The notes: a model not told the origin generated them from the sequence alone. Counted from the stretch's first letter, positions 22,761 to 35,792 are shown. The stretch is 64,000 bases of DNA from Heliopora coerulea (GCA_030142905.1 JASJOG010000042.1:1304501-1368500); one strand, 5' to 3'. Made by a program: numbers and translations.

Positions 22761-22850
22761 TAATGAGATGCGCGAGGCAACATGCGCGAGGACACCAACA
22801 TCAAAGCTGCCGACAGTGATTTGGACCTCTGGTAGACTATTTACTCTGTG
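22761..22850 (+). repeat. 90-bp direct repeat, inner copy
   Basis: TAATGAGATGCGCGAGGCAA through TTTACTCTGTG; 87 of 90 bases match 24626-24715 by eye. Confidence 0.9.
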
Positions 22851-23479
22851 CTGACGTGTAGGTCAATTTGCAGGTCATCCCAGTCCTCTACGCGATAAAA
22901 CACGCAACCTGCTGCGAAAAACTTAGCCTAAATTTCGGATTTTTCGACAGTTTTTTTTTATCCTGAGTAAATAGAGGACAATCTCGGTAGGAGTGCATAT
23001 TTGTCAGAATTAACTGTCGATGAAAAATATAGGTTCAATACAACTTTTTCCCTCGCGTTTTTGACTTACATGGCTGCCCCCATGTCGGCTTCATTCCATC
23101 TTGAGCCCTAGAACAACGCGATATCGTTCCAGTCTTTTCCAGTCTTTATATTTTGCTATTTATAAACAGTTTGTACAGCAAGTTAAAGAAGTACCTACAT
23201 CATACTAGCATGTTACTAAAAATCTTCATGTATACTTTTATAAATTTGAATTGAATTTTTGTTGGCAATAAGTTCTGGGTAAAAAAATGAATGGAATTAT
23301 ACAAATTTGGGTTCTAGTAGCTAGAAAGGATTTATGATGCAAATGTGGTTTTTTAACATACATATTTTTAGACAGTTTATTTTTGATCACTCGTTGACTG
23401 AAAATAATAAACTAGATATACGTACAGATGAATAATTGTTAATATATGTTATTGGAAATATTCATAAATTGTTGGTGAG

Positions 23480-24469
23480 TTAACATTGAAAAACTTTGAT
23501 GTTGTTGATCCATACAACATGGCTCTTGCATTGTGTAGCAGTGCACAAGTGATGTACATTTTCCCCACAGCACTTAAGTGTATCTTCAAATTCTTTTTAA
23601 AATCTAGAAACTTAAAGTAATTAATAATGTCACCAAAAATCCACTAGACTGAAACTCCGACTTCACTCATAGACTTATTCTATTCCTTTTCAATGTTTGT
23701 TAACCTGGCTCCTCGAAAAGGACCTTGAATTTGTTGTCTTGTTGGATAGGCTGGGTCACCATAGATGCAAAGTACATTGCCACTTGAATCAAAAGAATGA
23801 TTCTGTAGTTGTTCAAGAACTTGTGATTGCGCTAAAATTGCACTGTCATGTCATTTACCTTCCACTGGTCCAAATAAATTTGCAATCAATCCATTTGGAG
23901 CAACAATGGATTGAAATTATATTGAATGAACTTTTTTTATGTCCATTGTACATGACTCTGGTACCTTTCAGGCCTAGATATGGGTCTGACTGTGCCGTCA
24001 GTGAAGCCCCAACAGTTGCTCAAAGCTGCGCCTTTTTGATGAGTGGCTTCTGCGAAACCTTCCAATTGAGGGCGATCTAACCAGGATTGTTCAAAGGTTG
24101 TGAACAAATGACGCCAGGTATCGTATACTATACCAATCGTCTTGTCTAGAAAATCGAGGTATCAAATCCACGTACCTGCACGGATAGGCGAAACGCTTCA
24201 AAAATATACACATTGCCTTAACCATTGTAACAGGTGATCTCAGCTGGTATACGAAGAATATCGATCAAATTATAAATATCATTTCGATAAAATCGAAATT
24301 CCGTCTTGCATTCATCGTCGGTCATATCATCCAAATTAAAGTTTTTATATGTAAAATACGGAATATCAGGATTTTTAGGCTTGCTGGCATCATATAGAAG
24401 TGCAAACACTACGTCGTCTATTACATTACACCCATAAGCCAAAGCAATTGTTTCTCTAAGCTTAGACAT
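23480..24469 (-). pseudogene. PIF/Harbinger (HARBI1-like) transposase pseudogene
   Basis: Reverse-strand remnant of a DDE nuclease transposase. N-terminal part 24469-24218: LRETIALAYGCNVIDDVVFA, then DDMTDDECKTEFRFYRNDIY and RIPAEITCYNG, the typical opening of cnidarian HARBI1-like transposases. The frame then breaks at a stop, continuing as CIFLKRFAYPCRY near 24190. The DDE core follows with further shifts: GLH/FTDGTVRPISRP near 23985 (first Asp), APNGLIANLFGPVEGK near 23890, and NVLCIYGDPAYPTRQ near 23765 (second Asp). Where the third acid residue is expected (V-S-V-E-W-x-F-G) the Glu codon is a TAG near 23646. Multiple stops and frameshifts: inactive. Confidence 0.85.
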
Positions 24470-24625
24470 TTCGAATTTATACTCGAGCTACAATCGACGT
24501 CTAGTGCGGTTCTACAGTACAATCGTAAGATTAAATTTAAGCGGGAAACGCCAACGTCAACCGCGTGCTCGTTCCAGTCCTGAGACGTTCCCGTTCCCAT
24601 TGCCGTCATGTAATCGTAAGGTCCG

Positions 24626-24715
24626 TAATGAGATGCGCGAGGCAACATGCGCGAGGACACAAACATCAAAGCTGCCGACAGTGAGTTGGACCTCTGGTAG
24701 ACAATTTACTCTGTG
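24626..24715 (+). repeat. 90-bp direct repeat, outer copy (right TIR end)
   Basis: Differs from the inner copy at three bases (ACACAAACAT vs ACACCAACAT, GTGAGTTGG vs GTGATTTGG, GACAATTT vs GACTATTT). Forms the right terminus of the 2.5-kb element. Confidence 0.9.
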
Positions 24716-24722
24716 GCCACTG

Positions 24723-26750
24723 CGAGACATGTTCCAAATTGCATCAAACGGTGCAACTGCCAAGTTGAAAAATCCAAACCTTAGTCCACAATGGACATGA
24801 GCGTAACAACCACAATACAACAAAAGAAATCGCTCATTTTGTACCTTGCTTTGCTCATTCCTTGCGCGAACATTCTTGTTTATTTATTTGGATGCATTCA
24901 TACGTCGCGTAGCTCGCATCGCTTGTGTCCGGTGTCAACCGAGCTTAACTCTTGCCCGGCGAGATAAGACTTTAATTATTTTATAGCCTGGTTAAGGATT
25001 AAAGGCTGCTCTCCAGGCGAATTTCTTCACGCGAATCGACTTGTCCTCGTACAAATTCAGACGATTTCTCACGAGTTACTGCCCAGAACCCTAGACACAA
25101 ACGGAAAAAGTTGCTTCACGCGAAAAAAATTCGTGTGGTGGAAAACGGCCTTAAGACCACATTCACAAAGGGTTTAAAAACTATGCTATCTATCCACCAG
25201 AATAGAACTCCCATTTTCGGTACAAATTTTGGCAGATAACCAACACTAAAGTTTGCTCCGTTAAACGTCTTTTACAAGTAAGTTTAAAACTTCTATAATA
25301 AACTCGAAATGGCGGTTGAACATTCAGTTAGAAATATTTGTCGGTATGATTGGACTGTATAACCACAACCGCAGTTTATTAGGTGTGCAGAGATAACGAC
25401 AAATATGGTTTTATAAATATATTTTATTTAAATGCTTAGCGAGATTTCACGAGGGGTGTCTTGCGAAGTTGCGAGAAATAGCTGAACCCTAAACTTTTCT
25501 TGAAACGTCAACTCTTCACGTGACGAAATCTGTTACAATTTGCAACGATTTGTGAAACTTGTCTTGGAGTGGCCTTGTATTACAGTTTCACTAAAACATT
25601 GCACAACGTAACGACACTTTTATGCATTTCCCATTCGGCTTGTAGATCAGTGACTGAGCTGGACCTCTGTAATCATCAACGCTGGGTTGGGAACGGAAAT
25701 ATCGCATTGGAAATCATGAGCAAAGGTAGCAGTAAACAACTCTATATTTTGTGGTTGAACATGGTAGCTCCATCCCGAATGACAAAACTGAATACTTATA
25801 GGAGAGTTTCACCTGACCACCCTGGGATTTGAGCCGACGGATTTCGATTAACTAACCCGATACGATCAGATACCAAATAAGCTACAAGCCGAACCAATCG
25901 AAGCCCCAGTCTAAATTCTTTGGTGTTGACGCGCTTCAGAGTTAATATCATGATCTAGACCAGTGAACTGAAGGTACTACCGGTCGAATCTATCCCCGAA
26001 TCAGGTTGGAACTTATCTTAGAACTTTAAAATATTAGCAATGATTGCCCAGGCAAAATATAAACATAAGAGTTCAGCAAATTTTACCCAGTAAGACCATT
26101 ATGATAAAGTCAAGAGACAACGTAGAGCTCAAACAAATTATAATTTGAAATGATTTATTTTAAAGGTTATTTTATTTGATATAGGTTCGTCACGGAGTGT
26201 CTCTAAACTACCTTAATATTCATGTTTTTAAACTGACTTATTTTATGACGTATATTACACGCAGTACGGCTCGCCGTCATGGTGAGTTGTTCTTGTTATA
26301 TTTTTATTGCTGCGTGTTTTGGACTTAAAAACTGGAAGGTTTTGCATGTTGTCATTATTTATATTCCTAGGCGCCTCGTCACGATGGACTTTTACGTCTG
26401 CATCTGCCCTTTCAAAGTTTCCTTTTCGCACCCTAATAAAGAAGAGGTAAGAAAATTAATGCGAAATAGGTTTTTTTCTATGAATGTCAGAAGGTTCCCA
26501 AGGAAGCTGTCCCACCCCTCGGCTGGGATTGTCGGAATATAATCAATGAAACCGTAGGTGCTCGGCAAACATAAAAATAGCGTTATAACATTTCACTCAG
26601 AATGCCCTTTGGAAGGAAAGTTCATTTGTTTTATTAACATTCTTTTGGACATAATTGTTTTACGACTAATTGAAATAGAAGCGTCTGATTCAGCTATACT
26701 TGGCAGTTATTCTAATTTTTATTAAATAAAAATTACCCAGCACTGCATTA
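24723..26750. other. No gene recognised
   Basis: Short frames only (up to 87 codons) without motifs or repeats of clear structure. Confidence 0.5.
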
Positions 26751-26759
26751 AATGATATT

Positions 26760-26930
26760 TTAGTTTGTTGTATGGAATTGAGTTGTATTATCATACTTTG
26801 TTGTGTTGTAATGTATTGTACTGTATTGTATCCAGTTGACTCTATTGTGTTGCGTTTATTTGGGTTGTATTGTATTGCGCTGAATTATATTGATTTGTAT
26901 TGTACAGAGTTGTGCTTTATAGTATTAAAC
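26760..26930 (+). repeat. Degenerate (TTGTA)n repeat
   Basis: TTGTATTGTATTG-like pentamers with many substitutions, e.g. TGTATTGTACTGTATTGTAT near 26812 and TTGTATTGTATTGCG near 26865. Confidence 0.8.
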
Positions 26931-28370
26931 TTTAAATAAATAGAAAGTTGCTTTGCTTAGTCGTAATGTTGCATAAGAATATTCCAGAATCACTTTTTAT
27001 CCCAATACCTCTCGGTCAGCTAATATTTTTTGTCGGATATTTAATCAGTAAATATCCTCCCTACCCAATTCTTGTCTCCACTCCTGTGTAAACTTTCCCT
27101 TGTGTAATTTTAATTTACTATAAATGGACGATCTCCTCACATCTTGGCGTGTGTCTGTTTGATCTACCGCCCACAATGTCTATATCCAGTTCTAGCATTC
27201 TCCACAGGAACCATCCACGCCCCAGACAGAACTGAAAATGTCTTCCCTTTCCAATTACGTATCGACAATTTAATAATGATTAAAGGTTTGCCATGATTAT
27301 TTAATTAAATCTTTGCCGTCTTGGCAATTGAATACCAACTTGTCGCCAGAAAGGTCGAAGTGGTAGTCCTCCGCTACCCTGGGAAGGACATCAGAGGAAA
27401 TGAAAACGTCAACAGTGTATAATCACAGCAGTTGATGATGTGTTTTCCCCTAAGAAATTAATGTATGTATGGCGGCGGCAGTGTGAATTCGGAAAAGAAG
27501 TCTTATTCGATTACCAGTTTGTATCTTGATGTATCTAAGTATTACATTATAGACTAGATATCTTGATATCTGTATGATGCAGATATCCTACTTTAAGTAC
27601 GCATTAACTGACGTGAGGCAAACTTTCATTCAGCCGTTCATTGCCGCCCTCACGATAAACCGCTTGGTCATTTTCAAATCAAAACAAATACCCATATAGC
27701 ATTTTAGCGGGGCGGTTATTTTTGATGTTATATGTCTCTATGTTGCGGTCTACCTACCTGCCCATATCCGTCGTCATGGCTGAGGGTTGGAAGATGTGGC
27801 TTTGTGCTTCCTTAAACTTCCTCTCCTTTCTTAATCTCTCACTTTGGTCATGCAACGTACCAAGCCTATCCACACCAATTTTTTAATGTCGTCGCCCAAT
27901 GTCTTCGGGCAACTTCTAATCCTGTTGCCATCTATTGTTCCCTAAAGGACTGGTACAAGGAAGTATCCCGCCCTGATAATTTCGAAATGTAACTTTCTGA
28001 TACTTCCGAAGAACTCAACATTTGTCGTGAAAATAAAAACATCGCTACTTTTTTTTGAGCTGATATACCAGGGGCTATATTATTGATAATTATGATTTTC
28101 AGTTTTTAAAAAATTATTAAGTCAAGGAAAAATACTCGGTACACTTGAATTTAACTCTTCGTAAGTTTGCATGGCGATATATTTGTACTTGGAATTTCAT
28201 CAAAGCATATAGTCAGATTTAGTCAATAGTCAATGGGACGAAAATTTAGCTGACAAAAAATCTATTTGGTGTATACAACAAATAGGGCTGAAGACATTTG
28301 AATTTGATTCCTTTCAGGGTTTAAAAATTTTCGCAAATATAGGAATGGCTTGCTAAGTTCAACTAGAAAA
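26931..28370. other. No gene recognised
   Basis: AT-rich with no frame longer than 60 codons. Nothing supportable seen. Confidence 0.5.
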
Positions 28371-28376
28371 GTTGAT

Positions 28377-28446
28377 TTGAGCCGGATTCGAACTTGCATC
28401 TTTTGGTTTCCGGACCGTTGCTCTATCAGTTAAGCTGTTGAGTCAA
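28377..28446 (-). mobile_element. Degenerate tRNA-like SINE head
   Basis: Reverse strand carries A-box-like CAGCTTAACTGATAGAGC and B box AGTTCGAATCC. Anticodon and T stems are largely unpaired, so it is a relic rather than a tRNA gene. Different from the GAGTC-type SINE at 5.3 and 62.7 kb. Confidence 0.5.
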
Positions 28447-28727
28447 CTGGGAGCAGTGTACATTTTTTATCCATGCATTTTAAGTGCGCGAGATGTTGTC
28501 GTGCATGACAACTTAAACGCTTTCCTTGAGGATATGAAGTGTTTTGGCTCTCTTCATGTTACCCTGAGGATGATTCTGAAATACGTATACCTTATAACGC
28601 GATGTTTTTCCTCCCTTCAGTCCCATTGGGCTGGCGAACAGACACGAATTATTTCCGTCCGTCTGTGTCGTCGTAGAGCGAGTATACGGGACGTATTTCT
28701 GCCCGTCTTTCTCGTCGGTCGGTCGAG

Positions 28728-28768
28728 CAGACGGACGGACGGAAGGACGGAAGGACAAACAGACGAAG
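28728..28768 (+). repeat. (GACG)/(GGAC)n microsatellite
   Basis: GACGGACGGACGGAAGGACGG tetranucleotide run; flanked on the left by GTCGGTCGGTCG in the opposite sense. Confidence 0.9.
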
Positions 28769-29052
28769 ACTGTTCTCATTGTAAAAAAAAGAGCAATGCT
28801 AAGCAATGCTGGCAATGCTAAGGTGATGACAAACATGATTTTCACTTTTGTACTTCTTAGCCATGGTCATTTCTCTACTTTAGTAATAACACTCACCAGA
28901 ACGCCAAGACCTATGCAGCATATGAATAATATGGCCCCTAATAATCAGTTTAGTAAAAACACTATTGAAACAAATTGCGCTGTAAGAACACGTCAATCAA
29001 CTCCTTTCGGTAAGTACCTGACTTTTTGATTTTACTGGCTGGATAACGGGAG

Positions 29053-29126
29053 ATGATTTTACTCTGGTTAACGCCATACGATTTTGCTCGTCAAAGGGGT
29101 ACGTCAGGCGCTGGAAAGAGTTAAGT
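29053..29126 (-). repeat. Dispersed repeat, GACGAGTAAAAT family, reverse copy
   Basis: GATTTTACTCTGGTTAACGC then ATTTTGCTCGTCAAAGGGG and GGAAAGAGTTAA: reverse complement of the copies at 9400 and 49850. Confidence 0.75.
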
Positions 29127-29129
29127 ATA

Positions 29130-32100
29130 TTTAGTTTAATATCTGAATTTTTTGTTCTCTAATAATCTTCATGTACTTTATATTTTTCAAGCCTTTTACG
29201 TCTACTCGTTATTATCATGGCAACGTAACGCCAGCTTTGAATATGTTAGTATATGCATAAGAGCACCTGCAACTCTGAATTGAAGCAGGCGAGCCATAAT
29301 TTTCTTTTCATACATCATCAATTCAACTGAGCAATCTCCAACTTTATAGACGTTTCACGAAAATCTGTGGTGTAAGTTTCTTTGGTATCACAATACTTTG
29401 TTGAAAGATTTCCTCATTGTGGTTTGTCTATAAAATTGAAAAAGACAAAGATTTATGTGGCTAAAATGTTTCAGAAATTTGAGAGTAGGTTACCAAGGGA
29501 ACACTAGAGTAAATCCTTCAGCACCGCACTGTTTACATCTAATTAAATTCGCAAAAACTACCAGAAAAGTAACTTAACTGATCAATGAAAATGTGGTCAT
29601 GAGCGCAGAACTGAAAACTACCTGAGCGCGCTTCAAACCGCCAAATTTTGGGCGTCCCTTCACCTACGTGGTAAATCAAATCGTCGTGGCCGTTTTCCGT
29701 TAAGTCACTTGGGAATCTTTATCGTAGATATATACCATAGAATTCGCCTCCATCAATGTGACAATCTTACTTATCTATTAAAAAAACAATTAAATAAAAA
29801 AAAGCTCTCAGAATGAGCGCGTATGTTTACTTCCTGTGTGGTTGGAATCCATTTTCATCGTCAAGGAGAGCTGAGAGAAAGGACCAAACAAAGTCAAGTC
29901 TACGATACCGTGTCGAGTTCACAGTATCAGAGTCAAATGGAAAGCTCTGGAATATCAGTGACTTTCCTGATCCAACGAGTAATTCAACCGAAACGTTTTT
30001 TGACAAATAAATACGTTAGGCCCTTATGCTTCTGTCAGATTCCTCATCTTAAATGTAATTGTTATTTAATCGTTAGCAATCATATATAGTTTTTTCTCTC
30101 GAACATTCGCCATTTGTAATGAACATTTAACGTAACCAGTCAACTTTCTGCAAACGAAAATCTCGCGGGCTTCGTTTCTAATGCGGGCTCACGCGGATGC
30201 TAGAATTGAGCCAAAACCTACCATCCCCCCAAAATTGAGACTTCTAGCAATGGTTATCTTAAACCATTGCTGAAATCTTAATTTGGGTTCTTCTCTCAAA
30301 ATTTTGAATCCGTTTCCTTCTTTGAAAGTATTTTAATTTGAATATAACAGAAATGTTGGGGAAAATCTTGCCACACAAAGACCATTTAGGGGATTTTTGG
30401 GGGAGATTAACAGCACTTGGAATCATTTGTCGATGAGCAGCCAGTTCTATTTGATTGAGTTTTCACTTCAGGGAATTGATTAGGGTCAGTTATAGCTGCA
30501 AAATTCTTTCAAGCGGGATCAAGCAATCTGTATGTCTAGGTTGAGCAATACTCACCTTATTTGTTTGTCACTCGGGGTCAATCTCTCGTATGACCACCTC
30601 TCAAGACTTACAAATACTTGAGGACAATGTGACGCCTTTTAATTAACACCAGTAAATCGTTTTAAATCTTCAATGACAAGTTTTCTGAGTCGTATTGACC
30701 CAGAAAACTTTATATTAATTTATGGTGTATGGGACGCTAACTCCCGGTCATTTGGAACGGGGATAAGTGAAACCAAAATGGTGAACAGTTTTGTTTATCA
30801 GCCTCAGTTCTCTCGCTCAGTCTTAGCATTGTTTTTCAAATGGACGTCGGCATAAAGGACTTAATCTTACGGGCAAATTATGCGACGTGATCTTATTGTT
30901 TTTCAAGTTCAAATCCACAAAAGGGATTGAAACTGACTTGCAAAATTTCCTGTATAAGCAACCGTCTTGGCTTTACTTTTTGCAAACAGTTGTTCCAGTC
31001 AGACAGTTACCATAAATATAATTTACTGTTTAGGACGTTAATCTTCTGAGTTATGAAACCGAACTGACTGTTGAAACTATACCACGCTTAAATCAATGTC
31101 TTCGTGAATAAAATATCTAAAGCAGTTACTCAAGTTTTATTGGTTAAGTATTATCTTGTGCCATCCGTACGATACCACCATTACAACTGTACCATTACGT
31201 CAGACCACCCGACGTTTATCTTAATGTCACTTTGAAAAAAGAATCGACATGTTCAAACTTTGTGTTGTTGCGTACATGGGATTTTAAACGTACTAGTTAC
31301 AAAATAGGTTCCTGTTCTGTTTTGGGACATGTACAGACTGTAGGCAAAGGCCACGAGTATCTTTATGTCCGGATAACGGACCCCAACTTTGTAAACTACT
31401 TCTAAAACGTAAACAGGGTCATCTCTGACAGACCCTTAAATGTTTCCAAAGGATAGGACAAATAAAAAGAAGTCAATTTTACGGTGAAAACAACCATGCA
31501 CAAGGCAACAGCAGAGTCTGTAAATGTGATACAGAACTGACTAACAGAACGTCAGTGTCTGTAAACGTACTGATGATTTATTAACCAGTTTTGTACCATA
31601 TGTTTATAGTTACCAATTAAACATAAATTTCTTCTGTATTTTCTTCATCAATTGGTACTGCGGAGTTTTAGAATGGATTTTGTCAACTTGTTTGAATGTC
31701 GAATCGTCATCTCCGGTTTAGTCCTAAAAGGTTAAACGAAACTTGTCAATGTTGCTTGACGGCGGCAAAGTTTTGCAGCGGTAAGCTGCCAAAAGTTCAG
31801 TCAAAAGTAGGAGCTATGACTACAGCTTGCTCCTCGTGACGTTTTCCAACGCCTGATCACACGAATTTCACGACGTCTTTACTGCACAACTGAAACTGTT
31901 TATGTTTGTTTTTTATCGTTAACTTCCCTGACAATAAATTCTACCCTGTCGACTTTCGCTGAACCAGCAAACCTGACAACCGAGAAAAAACCCACGTTGT
32001 TTGGACGAAAATTGACGAAGTCTGCCAAACGCAATCAGGCATCCGATTACAATAACACAAACAAGATCTTGACCTTCACCTTTGGAGGTTGTGGCTCCGA

Positions 32101-32200
32101 CAAGTAGAGGTTTCATTGCTGGACATGAGGAGGTTATTGCTACGATAATCCTTAAGTCTCTCGAATTATTAAGCCCTCCACACTTACGAAAGTGCATACC
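29130..32200. other. No gene recognised
   Basis: Three kilobases with no persuasive frame (two overlapping short frames at 29813-30089 lack motifs). Nothing supportable. Confidence 0.5.
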
Positions 32201-32204
32201 TTTT

Positions 32205-32566
32205 CATGCGTTTTGGCCTTCTGTCCTCACGCAAACGATGAATAGGTGAAGTCATTTTCACTGGAAACGGAGAGTTTCGAAAACGCCTTAGAAAATGGGA
32301 CTTTTTGAAAACGATGCGTTGCCATGTGGACGGACGAAAACGGATATTTTCGAAAACAGTCTGGCATTGAATTCTGCAGCGTGAAGATCATTTTGCTTTG
32401 ACTGAAGATCATTCCTATTTGATTTTCAGATCTGTCAAGTGGACTGGCGAATTCGATAGAAAAACATTCGTGTGGACGCCAATACTTTGATGCATTTTCA
32501 CATAAATTGAAAAGGGCTAATTTAAAAACAAGCATGAAAACGAGGCTTGAGTAGACGGAGCCCTGG
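32205..32566 (-). mobile_element. MITE copy, CGTCCACACG family
   Basis: Its left end, GGCCTTCTGTCCTCACGCAA then ACGATGAATAGGTGAAGTC, is a diverged reverse complement of 36.95-36.99 kb (ACGTGTGGACGGAAGGC). Rich in GTTTTCGAAAACG-type inner repeats (CGAAAACGCC, TTGAAAACGATGCG, CGTGTGGACG). Non-coding; the 102-codon reverse frame through it reflects the repeats. Confidence 0.6.
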
Positions 32567-32569
32567 CGG

Positions 32570-35390
32570 GAATCTAATATGCATCAAACGCCTTGCCGAC
32601 ATCTTAAATTGGTTGGATTGGCTTAGTAGGAAACGTCGACGTTATGTCCATAATATAGAAATCCGTTTGAACTATTTTGAAAAATTTTGGGAGCACTTTA
32701 ACATCAACTTCATTCGTGGTCAATTTTCGAGCTCATTGCCGGAGTAACTGTCGGGAGTCGTGTTTGTCGTTCAGCCGGATTAAACTAATATGTTAATCTG
32801 TCTTATGGTTCGTGTACGAAGGAGGGATTTACGTGCAATGTTTTTTTAGAAATTGGTTTCGAAACTCAAGATGAACTGCTATAGGTCTTGCCAAAAATGC
32901 AGCCAGCCTTAATCCATTGAAAAGATTAGAGGTTTAATACGGAGCGACTGGATTTTAGAGGAAGTTATTAAATTTAAAACCAACTTTGGCTTACGATGGG
33001 TGTTAGGATTAGAGTTATTGTCTGTGAAATACTTACTGACAAACGTAGTGCTTTTGTGGAGTTAATTCTGATTTTTATCATTGGAATATTCCTCCAAGGA
33101 GGAGAGAATTGAAACAAGTAGCAACCATTCGATCTCCTTGTTGATAAAAAACTTCGCATTTTACCAGGCTGAATACAAGGCAATTGTCCTCATTGAATCT
33201 GCTAGCAGCGCAGCTGCACTGTGTGTTGTGAGACAGCCTGGAGGTGACTCGGATCCGCCGAAGAATTTTCATAAATCTTGATGGCTATTTTGGGATTTTA
33301 TTAATCTTGATTGCCAATTGCAATCCATAATTCTGTTTGTTAATTTTTTTACCTCCTTTAATCTTATAATTTTTGACATAAAAAATACTGATAGGTAAAA
33401 TCGTTGTTTATTTACTCAACGCATTCGTTCGTTTTTAGCGTTCTGCCCATTGTGCATTTTGTCACGTCTTTAGCCCTCACGATTCTCCAGAATTTCTGTA
33501 TTTCTTTGTCGCGATAGCCACTCAACAAATGCGCTGATCGAAAGATTTATCCGAGTTCATTGCTGTGATTAGTTTATTTTCTTTAAGTTGTTGTTTTATT
33601 TCTATCTTTCTCGTGAAGGAGTGCAATCTCAAAGTTGCGGTTTGAGCCACTTGACTTAGAATAATCTCAGTTTGACGCCAACATCATTTCTCCACAAACT
33701 GTGAAACTAAATATAAAAATACCCAAATTGTAGTAGAATCCAAGGGCGACAATTGTTTCCTAAAAGTGGCGGGGACGGAGCCGGCCAAGTGATGTGGAAG
33801 CATTCCTTCTGAAAGTTGGCTGTTTTTTTTTTAATCTAATGTTTATGAAATGCCTTTTCCGGCATTCTGAGATTGTTTCTTTGGAAGAACATCCATACCT
33901 TATTTTTCAATCGAAACGAAGCCATGCATTTCCTCCAAACAGCAATAAAGACGTTATAGTATGACTAAACAAAGTATTTCTGCTTGTTTACAAAATGGCG
34001 TCCAAAGAAGAACGATCGGACTGTAAAATAACTTGGCAAATTTTCATAATTTGTCATGTATTCGAACCAACAATACCTAGGTAAGAATTGGGGCTGAAAA
34101 AGGTTATATCGGAAAATCGTAAAGGTAAACATGGAACCATAAGCGCCGAGGGAACAGAAATTAGGCTTCAATTGTCATGAACTTTGCAAAAAGGGGGGGA
34201 TAATTATATATGTATCCCCCTCTGTCCAGAAAGTGGGGGGATATGTCCCCCGATCCCCCCCCAGGATTTACGTCCTTGGTAGAATCAAGCAATGTTCGAA
34301 ATTTTTCGTAAATTACTTCCGCCGTTGACAACGCAAGTTCGACCCATCATCCCTTCCTGTGATATTGTCCTTTGCGTGGGATGGTCGGCAATTTTTGATG
34401 GAGGCAACCAAATTAAATGAGCCTCGCAACTCAATACTGACTCAGCTGGGTCAATGGAAGCTTCGACCACCGGAACGGAGACGAACTCAAAATGTGTCTG
34501 CAAAGACACATTAATACACTCGAAAGCAGATCTTTGTTTAATAGAATATAAAATGGTCCTTGAAGAGGACTTTTGACATGAGAGCAATTCCGAATATTTC
34601 TTGGTTAATTTCATTTAATACATAGAGATTATCTATTCTTCCTTTGGCAGTGACGTCTTTTAAATAGGAAGTCTACTTGTTTCCCAGGCAAAAATAAATT
34701 CCACGAGTAAACAAAGCGCCCATCCCCTAAACTACTGCATATATAGATCCACGTGTTAGGATGGCGTCGCAGTGTCTTGTGTTCTGCAAGTGACTGACAA
34801 AACAGATCTATCTACGACAAAATGTTGGACCTAAATGGTCGAGTTATTTACTTAAAACAAGATGAGACCAAGCATAAACTATCGTGCAAATAAATTATTA
34901 GTTATTAAACCTTCAACTACATATACCTTTGTTGGCACTGTATAGCTGAGGAAATTGAGTTCATAGTGTCCTGTTCGTTTTGAATTCGCTTAGATCATCG
35001 CTTCAGGAGACGAAAGAAAATCCACCCACTAATTTAACATTTAGGTAGTGAAGAAGCTAGCAAGTAAAATCTGTTTACAGTCAGTTATATATGTCATGAA
35101 AGTGATAATGGCAGTGGATGATGTAAAAATGACACACTTACAGTACATTGTTAAACTTATTTCTTCGAACAAGAAATTTTTGTTTAAAAGGCTTAAATAT
35201 TACAAATTGTGCCAACCTTAGTAAAGCAAAATTCTTGTTTTTGGCGTTTCAGTAGACAGTATTTGAAACAGCATTAATAGGTGAAAACGAAGTCTAAAAT
35301 CCAAACTAGTTGCTTTCAATAATTACACACAGGTGCTAGCCTTCGCACCATCAAAAGCAAACAATTGGTAACGAGAATGAAAGTTTATTC
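32570..35390. other. No gene recognised
   Basis: No convincing gene. Contains a G/C-run fold-back at 34193-34270 listed separately. Confidence 0.5.
34193..34270. repeat. G-tract/C-tract inverted repeat
   Basis: Poly-G (AAAAAGGGGGGG) and several C5-C9 tracts (ATCCCCCTCTGTCCAG, GTCCCCCGATCCCCCC) around AAGTGGGGGGATA; able to fold on itself and likely a short mobile-element relic. Confidence 0.55.
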
Positions 35391-35643
35391 AAAGGCATTG
35401 CTCATTGTTTAATCCATTAGATCCCAGATAGTTTTAATAAATTGTTTGATCAATTCAAAAGCCTGTTGAAAATCTATTGAAAACTGTTTATGCACCTAAT
35501 TTACATATGTTAAGTCGTACAGATATGTACGTTTGGGAACTAAAGGGTTAACGCTGACTTCATTGTTCTCCTTTCTGCTTTGCCTTTGTGATAAAGTTAT
35601 GGTCGTGTTGATTTGCTACGCGGACATACTCTCTCTGACCATA

Positions 35644-35792
35644 GAGCTTCTTGCTCCTTGTAGCTCAATAGTTAGAGCATCTCACGGAATGTCAGAAAGT
35701 TGAGGTTTCGATTCTCGTCAAGCGCTTAAAAAACGTTTCTGATTTATAGCCCGAGAACCTTGCACACCTGTGATTCACGAACACCAACCTAA
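35644..35792 (+). mobile_element. tRNA-derived SINE, second family (copy 1)
   Basis: tRNA-like head 35654-35726 with A box TAGCTCAATAG and B box GGTTTCGATTC, then a tail AAAACGTTTCTGATTT..AGCCCGAGAA and CACCTGTGATTCACGAACAC. The same leader (GAGCTTCT) and tail recur at 41960-42112, so this is a defined family distinct in tail from the 5.3/62.7-kb SINEs. Confidence 0.75.

Larger units (their letters stand above)
22170..24722. mobile_element. TIR element of ~2.5 kb enclosing a dead Harbinger transposase
   Basis: Left terminus CACAGAGTAAATAATCAACC at 22177 and right terminus ending TTTACTCTGTG at 24715 are inverted copies over about 34 bp (both contain the complement or copy of ACCAGAGGTCCAACTC). 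Both ends are flanked by GCCACTG (22170-22176 and 24716-24722), a 7-bp target duplication, possibly 8 bp with one mutated base. The right 90 bp are repeated in direct orientation inside the element at 22761-22850 with 3 mismatches. Seven or eight bases is not the 3-bp TSD of PIF/Harbinger, so the TIRs may belong to a different (hAT-like) element that contains or recombined with the Harbinger copy. Confidence 0.7.

Noticed and set aside
24504..24823. Overlapping frames of 82-98 codons at the right end of the TIR element
   Set aside because: All read through the 90-bp repeat and the TIR; mutually overlapping and without motifs.
28438..28845. Overlapping forward and reverse frames over 100 codons
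   Set aside because: They span a tRNA-like relic and the GACG microsatellite; no conserved pattern seen.
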